From assembly GCA_027475525.1 (NCBI GenBank), contig JAMWFC010000080.1:496001-560000 (forward strand): 64,000 bases of DNA. Reading direction: 5' to 3'. Source of the stretch: Macrolepiota albuminosa. Lineage: Eukaryota; Basidiomycota; Agaricomycetes; Agaricales; Agaricaceae. A program made the position numbers and the translations under genes. The notes beneath the pieces are model-generated. The model searched no databases, had not been told where the DNA came from, and was given only the letters and a program-made list of their open reading frames with translations. This document shows, in pieces, positions 62,910-64,000 of the stretch; position 1 is the stretch's first letter; the number at the start of each line of letters is the position of its first letter.

Positions 62910-64000
62910 GTTGAGTTACAAATCTTCTGGATACATGGATAGTATATTTGAGTTGGTTACATATATGTATTTGTAAAGTACGTCTGCACAGATCTTGGCT
63001 CAATATGGTGTAATATGTAGATAACAACGAGTCCTGTGCTAGTTCAATGTCCATGTTGTATAGTTGGACAAAGTTTCAATATAAGTTTAATGCCAAAGAG
63101 TATGAATAATAAGTGCTAGAATTAATAAACATTCCTAGTGTGAGAAACTGTTCTCTAATAAGTTTTTCTTATAACTAAGCAGTTTATTGTGACTGACTAG
63201 CTCTGATAGGAGCAATAATCATTTTTGTGCTGTCTTCAATAGCAATTGATAAAGTTTAAATAAGTTGATAATAAGTAAAGAAAACATATAATGTGCTTTA
63301 GAAAATTTTTGCCTTGAAATAAAGTCTACAACTTGATTCTCACCTAGTATAAAGCAGATCTTCAACTGAGGGTCTCTCTCAATTATATCATCCACGATAT
63401 ATTTTAATAAAAGATTATATCTTGAAAATGCATGGAAAGAATTGAACATTGCTATAGTGTTAAAAATCATGATTTTCAGTGGGTGTGTGGCAGCATTAAT
63501 AGCAAGGAAAAAAGCAGACACTACTATAAATGCCTCTAGAAAAAAAAATGAGGTCTATCAGTATTTCAAGAGGTGTAGGGAAAAAAAAGCTCTCTGAGTG
63601 TATAGATACTAAAACTCCAGTTATGTGAAGCATGCATTGGATTGATTATAACATTACATCAACTTCATCCAATGCTATTAACATCAAAATTCTTGTGTCA
63701 TTAGATTGTTCTATGTGTTAAGCTTTCTGCAGGAAGTCCAATTTTATAGCTTTGTTAGATTATATCTGAGCCAAGAAGAAATCTCCAATACTATTCAGCT
63801 TTGCATATATATTTGATAGGCATAAGTGCCAAAAGCAGGAAGACATTGAGTCTTCAGTTTATCTATTCAGGTAGTTTCTGCTAGCCTTGTTTAGAAAAAT
63901 ATTTTGATTTACTCTTCAGAGACTTGGCAAAATGTTTTATTTTGATTATCAAGTCAGCTTTTGCTTCCTCAGATAATATCATTGTCATGTCATTGAGATC
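62910..64000. other. AT-rich DNA, no gene recognised
   Basis: The minus open frame at 63219-63521 has no recognisable domain. No repeat boundaries were found up to the window edge. Confidence 0.4.

Noticed and set aside
1..64000. CRISPR arrays, operons, bacterial promoters
   Set aside because: The DNA is fungal nuclear DNA with spliced genes; tandem repeats seen here are LTR subunits or short duplications, not spacer arrays.

Overview
The window is nuclear DNA of a basidiomycete fungus, most likely an agaricomycete. Host genes have many introns of about 50-56 nt (GT-AG with CTRAY branch sites). The families present (DUF6533 membrane protein, PLAC8 protein, an HGDLK-type kinase) are typical of that group. 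More than half of the window is LTR-retrotransposon sequence, arranged in nests.

Layout. (1) 0.95-17.9 kb is a three-level nest. An old copia relic (from 2216) was split by a copia element (3099-15691, site duplication TCACA), and that was split by an intact Ty3/gypsy chromovirus (4819-11314, site duplication TTGGT). A solo gypsy LTR follows at 17367-17886. (2) 20.3-28.3 kb is a host-gene island: a mitochondrial helical-repeat-like protein (-), a MEP2-type ammonium transporter (+), a PLAC8 protein (-), a solo copia LTR, and a REE1/DUF1349 protein (-). (3) 28.7-50.6 kb is a second nest: a foldback MITE; a truncated copia; an old gypsy element on the minus strand, broken by a solo LTR, by an 11.1-kb Ty3/gypsy element with an extra 952-residue ORF (32953-44102), and by an internally deleted copia (46737-49378); then tandem repeats and a solo copia LTR. 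(4) 51.1-59.2 kb is a second host island: secreted aldose 1-epimerase (+), DUF6533 protein (+), and a predicted CBS-SHD-kinase fusion (-). (5) 59.2-64 kb is repeat relics, with another solo LTR and a second MITE copy.

The most interesting signal is inside the LTRs. In several copia families and in the gypsy family, the LTR carries a 48-64 nt segment with a consensus 5' splice site, usually a recognisable branch site and an AG end. The donor sits at the 3' foot of a hairpin whose stem sequence differs between families. Other LTRs, or tandem subunits of the same LTR, lack exactly that segment, as if copied from spliced RNA. The giant element's two LTRs also differ by a 77-nt GT...AG segment. 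Other observations include a Tf1-like self-priming pair and a canonical -1 frameshift heptamer in the intact chromovirus, a UGA-CUAG stop between gag-protease and pol in the giant element, and decay of the older elements almost entirely through in-frame TGA codons, as expected from CpG deamination. Everything here was read by eye; no alignments or database searches were run.
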